In this document: positions 5,542 through 7,717 of the stretch, piece by piece
Position numbering within the stretch: the stretch's first letter is position 1
Layout of the letters: the number at the start of each line of letters is the position of its first letter
Assembly: GCA_021796135.1 (NCBI GenBank)
Contig: JAJYOQ010000187.1
Coordinates: 1 to 7,717 of the forward strand
From: Bacteroidota bacterium
GTDB lineage: Bacteria; Bacteroidota; Ignavibacteria; Ignavibacteriales; Ignavibacteriaceae
Direction: 5' to 3'
Length of the DNA: 7,717 nt
Made by a program: the position numbers and the translations under genes
Notes under the pieces: model-generated
Seen by the model: the letters and a program-made list of their open reading frames with translations, nothing else
Told to the model about the DNA's origin: nothing
Databases searched by the model: none

Positions 5542-6147
5542 TTAAAATATAACCGCAACATTTAGCGTTAAAGCATTTACTCCGGATTCTCCGCTGCTCT
5601 TGCCGATTAAGTTCAATAAATGAAATTTCAAACTTGCATCAAGATCTACAAACGGAAGAATCGTAATCACTGCGCCTACTCCTAGCGCTCCTCCATATCT
5701 TGTTACACTTCCTTGAGGTGTATTGCTTCCGGTATAATTCCGTTCCAATGTTCCGAATCTATTTACTGCCGCTTCAACTGAGATGTATGGGGTAACAAAT
5801 GGTAAGGGCAGAATATTAAATTCTCCTTCGATACCAGCTGATAAAATATTTTGTGAAGTGCTGATGGCAAGAGCTCCAATATTTCCGCTGCCTCTAAGCA
5901 TATAGTAATCAACAAAAATTATCGGTGTTATCGGAAGTAGAGGTATATTAATTCTCGCTTGTGCACCAAAATTAAAATTAGATCCGAATCCATTCCCATT
6001 ATCAGCAATACTATTGGTATATGCTGCCGGTCCGGTAATCTTAGCTAATCCGGCGCTTATTCCTAATTTTATCATTTGCGAATAAGATGTATTGGTAAGC
6101 AATAGAATTAACGAAAGGAATATCAACAAGACGGTATATTTTTTCAC
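5542..6147 (-). CDS. Small outer-membrane beta-barrel protein
   Basis: A 201-residue exported protein. Residues 1-23 form a signal peptide ending SYS before Gln24. The mature part alternates hydrophobic and polar residues in short strands with Gly/Asn-rich turns: KLGISAGLAKITG, FNFGAQARINIPLLP, ILSAGIEGEFNILPLP, YISVEAAVNRFG and YGGALGVGAVITILP. It ends in a final strand ALTLNVAVIF with a terminal Phe, the usual mark of a BAM-assembled outer-membrane barrel. The length suggests about 8-10 strands. No enzymatic motif is visible, and pore or adhesion roles cannot be separated. The start is GTG (6145-6147), supported by GGAG 5 bases upstream. Hairpin element copy 3 lies about 78 bases upstream. 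Confidence 0.88.
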   Translation of the reverse strand: MKKYTVLLIFLSLILLLTNTSYSQMIKLGISAGLAKITGPAAYTNSIADNGNGFGSNFNFGAQARINIPLLPITPIIFVDYYMLRGSGNIGALAISTSQNILSAGIEGEFNILPLPFVTPYISVEAAVNRFGTLERNYTGSNTPQGSVTRYGGALGVGAVITILPFVDLDASLKFHLLNLIGKSSGESGVNALTLNVAVIF

Positions 6148-6152
6148 AACAA

Positions 6153-6156
6153 CTCC
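6153..6156 (-). promoter_or_regulatory. Shine-Dalgarno site that fixes a GTG start
   Basis: Read leftward, GGAG lies 5 bases before GTG at 6147. It supports the non-ATG start, which gives a signal peptide beginning with two lysines. Confidence 0.7.
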
Positions 6157-6182
6157 AAAGTTATATTTTTATCAGTTTTTTC

Positions 6183-6199
6183 ATTTTATTTCATAAAAT
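6183..6199 (-). promoter_or_regulatory. AT-rich inverted repeat in the beta-barrel leader
   Basis: ATTTTAT and ATAAAAT form a 7-bp inverted repeat around a 3-base loop, 36-52 bases upstream of the GTG start. It could be a weak operator or leader hairpin. The AT-only arms make chance plausible. Confidence 0.25.
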
Positions 6200-6225
6200 A
6201 ATGTAGCTGTATCAAGAAGAGTATT

Positions 6226-6268
6226 CAATCGGTCAAAAGGATGAAAAAGGAACTACCTTTTGGGATAT
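6226..6268. promoter_or_regulatory. Intergenic hairpin element, copy 3
   Basis: It begins CAATCG and carries AAGGATGAAAAAGGAACTA. CAAAAGG (6234-6240) and CCTTTTG (6256-6262) form a perfect 7-bp stem around a 15-base loop. A T-G pair (6233/6263) and an outer ATC/GAT pairing (6228-6230 with 6264-6266) extend it past a 2-base bulge. Read leftward it lies just past the exporter gene and upstream of the beta-barrel gene, with an AATACT (6220-6225) directly after it. The arms differ from copy 1 although the loop is nearly identical. Confidence 0.68.
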
Positions 6269-6279
6269 GCAGAATGAAA

Positions 6280-6891
6280 TTATAACAAACTTACAATAGC
6301 AATAACGCCGGAAATAATTATTAAAATACCGGCAATTCTATTGACCCATTCAAGTCCTACCATGTCTAGTTTTTTTCGGAAAAGCGTAACTCCTGAACTA
6401 AGTGAAAGAAACCATAAAAACGATCCTGTAAATACTCCCAGCACAAGTGCTAGTCCGGAAAATTTATTGACTTCATTTCCTAGCCCCAATGCTGCAAATA
6501 CAGCGATAAAAGCAAAAATAGTCAAAGGATTTGTCAGTGTTATCAGAATAGTATAGAAGTAAGATCCAATCAGGCTGCTGCTGTGGATTTTGAATTTTGG
6601 ATCTGTAGGTTTAGAACGATATGTCCTTACACCTAAGAAAAAAAGCAGAGTCCCTCCAATTAATCTTATCCATATCCTTTCTGCTGAAACAGTACTTGAA
6701 ATAAATGTAAGCCCAAATGCAGCGACACTGCCATAAAGCAAATCAGCAGTCGCGGCTCCGATGCCGATTATTAATCCCCTCAGGCGCCCCTCTGTGAGAG
6801 TTTTACGAATGCACATTATCCCGACAGGTCCGATTGGCACAGCCATTGCAAATCCGATGACTATTCCTTTAAGATATAGTATTAGTTCCAT
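6280..6891 (-). CDS. LysE/RhtB-family inner-membrane exporter
   Basis: A 203-residue membrane protein of the LysE/RhtB/ArgO exporter family, which carries amino acids or similar small molecules out of the cell. The N-terminal family signature is clear: GFAMAVPIGPVGIMCIRKTL (13-32). It is followed by GRLRGLIIGIGAATADLLYG (35-54). The mid-protein TNPLTIFAF (120-128) is the second conserved motif. About six transmembrane segments are visible: near 5-28, 38-63, 74-90, 110-135, 145-168 and 184-203. Length is normal. It starts 9 bases after the stop of the PAP2 phosphatase gene, so the two are very likely one operon; no separate ribosome binding site is obvious. Substrate cannot be read from the sequence. 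Confidence 0.95.
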   Translation of the reverse strand: MELILYLKGIVIGFAMAVPIGPVGIMCIRKTLTEGRLRGLIIGIGAATADLLYGSVAAFGLTFISSTVSAERIWIRLIGGTLLFFLGVRTYRSKPTDPKFKIHSSSLIGSYFYTILITLTNPLTIFAFIAVFAALGLGNEVNKFSGLALVLGVFTGSFLWFLSLSSGVTLFRKKLDMVGLEWVNRIAGILIIISGVIAIVSLL

Positions 6892-6900
6892 TGTAATATC

Positions 6901-7680
6901 TTAGTTAATAGCTATACTAATTGTTAGTGGAAAAGCAGATGAAATTTTTATCGGCGAATCGCTTTGCTCATGATGATCAACAACCCATGTGCCTATAAAG
7001 TATCCGAGAGCTGCTCCGGCGAATGTATCGGATGTCCAATGATGATCTTGATAAACCCGGGATATCATCGTTAACACCGCTGGTAAATAAGCCAGCACTT
7101 TTAAAATTGGTGATTCGGCATTCCTTGAGAGAACTGTCGATAGAATGAATGCAACAGTCGAATGACCGCTGGGCATTGATTTATAATCCTGATTAAAAAT
7201 TGACGAGAATGGACGGAAAAAACTGTTACCCTGATTTAAGTAAGGTCTGGATCTGCCTATTACAAGTTTTAGTAAAAAGGACACTGCGCCGGCATAAAGT
7301 GAAGCTTGACCAATTTCATAAGCGATTTTTCTTGTGCCGATATCATCAGTCAAAAGTGAATATACTGCAAAACCGCTAAATAATATTATAGGAGAATATA
7401 TCTCTCCGTAAACTCTACCGGCAACTATCGGAGCACTATAATAATAACTTTGATCTTTAAGTACATTTGTTCGAATCGGCTGATCTGCCAGTGAAACTAA
7501 ATATGTACCGGCTCCTATTAGCCCTATCTTTAACCAGTCTCCGCCGTCCCATTTAACAGGCATCTCAACGAAGTCACCCGTTTCTTTGAAGAATTGTGGA
7601 AAAGTATATTTTAATTGCGCAAAACCCGAAGTTTCGCAAATTATAAATATTAAAAGAGATAAAAATAATTTGTTTCGCAT
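6901..7680 (-). CDS. PAP2-family phosphatase with signal peptide
   Basis: A 259-residue phosphatidic acid phosphatase type 2/haloperoxidase-fold enzyme. All three active-site motifs are intact: KLVIGRSRP (138-146, the KX6RP motif), PSGH (170-173, His173 general acid) and SRVYQDHHWTSD (207-218, with Arg208, His214 nucleophile and Asp218). Such enzymes dephosphorylate lipid phosphates, for example phosphatidate or undecaprenyl pyrophosphate, at the outer face of the inner membrane. The N-terminus has a signal sequence (1-21, probably cut after GFA). Hydrophobic helices lie at about 50-64, 95-110, 125-141, 174-185, 194-206 and 219-235. AAAAGG lies 7 bases before the ATG and supports the start. 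It is the first gene of the pair with the exporter; its promoter may lie beyond the window edge. Which lipid is hydrolysed is unknown. Confidence 0.96.
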   Translation of the reverse strand: MRNKLFLSLLIFIICETSGFAQLKYTFPQFFKETGDFVEMPVKWDGGDWLKIGLIGAGTYLVSLADQPIRTNVLKDQSYYYSAPIVAGRVYGEIYSPIILFSGFAVYSLLTDDIGTRKIAYEIGQASLYAGAVSFLLKLVIGRSRPYLNQGNSFFRPFSSIFNQDYKSMPSGHSTVAFILSTVLSRNAESPILKVLAYLPAVLTMISRVYQDHHWTSDTFAGAALGYFIGTWVVDHHEQSDSPIKISSAFPLTISIAIN

Positions 7681-7717
7681 AGTATTACCTTTTAAGATGG
7701 AAATAAATATATCGCTT

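Overview
The window is AT-rich, has several poly-A/T runs, and weak or absent Shine-Dalgarno sites before many starts. It carries secreted outer-membrane-type proteins, a NarL-type response regulator with a distinctive receiver subfamily pattern, and an XRE regulator with a coiled-coil tail. Together these suggest a Gram-negative member of the FCB group, most likely Ignavibacteriota/Chlorobi-like or another Bacteroidota relative. This placement is an inference from protein style, not a measured classification.

Layout. Positions 1-1920 are read rightward: a heptamer repeat tract, an XRE-family regulator, and a group II PLP-dependent decarboxylase whose frame is broken near 1610-1618. The last ~102 codons of the decarboxylase continue in another frame to 1920. 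Positions 1921-2107 form a convergent intergenic region with two small hairpins and a possible remnant of a beta-barrel C-terminus. Everything from 2108 to 7680 is read leftward. In order of transcription these are a PAP2-type phosphatase and a LysE/RhtB-type exporter (9 bases apart, a likely operon), a small outer-membrane beta-barrel protein, a GT-C type multi-pass glycosyltransferase, a secreted Tyr-rich protein with a Gly/Asn/Asp/His repeat tail, and an orphan NarL/FixJ response regulator.

The most unusual signal is a three-copy intergenic element at about 2793-2830, 3815-3862 and 6226-6268. Each copy has a CAATCG box and a purine-rich core (consensus AGGGATGRRAAAGGAAYTA). Flanking arms of different sequence nevertheless pair with each other in each copy. 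Reading leftward, every copy lies upstream of a gene: the response regulator, the His-tail secreted protein and the beta-barrel protein. Two copies are followed by -10-like hexamers. I see two explanations: a structured RNA with a conserved loop, or a DNA control site that could define a small regulon of the response regulator. Copy 1 adjoins a locally GC-rich, hairpin-forming non-coding stretch (2831-2888).

The leftward genes mostly act at the envelope: lipid phosphate metabolism, small-molecule export, glycan transfer, outer-membrane and secreted proteins. There is no CRISPR array, tRNA, rRNA or insertion sequence that I can support.
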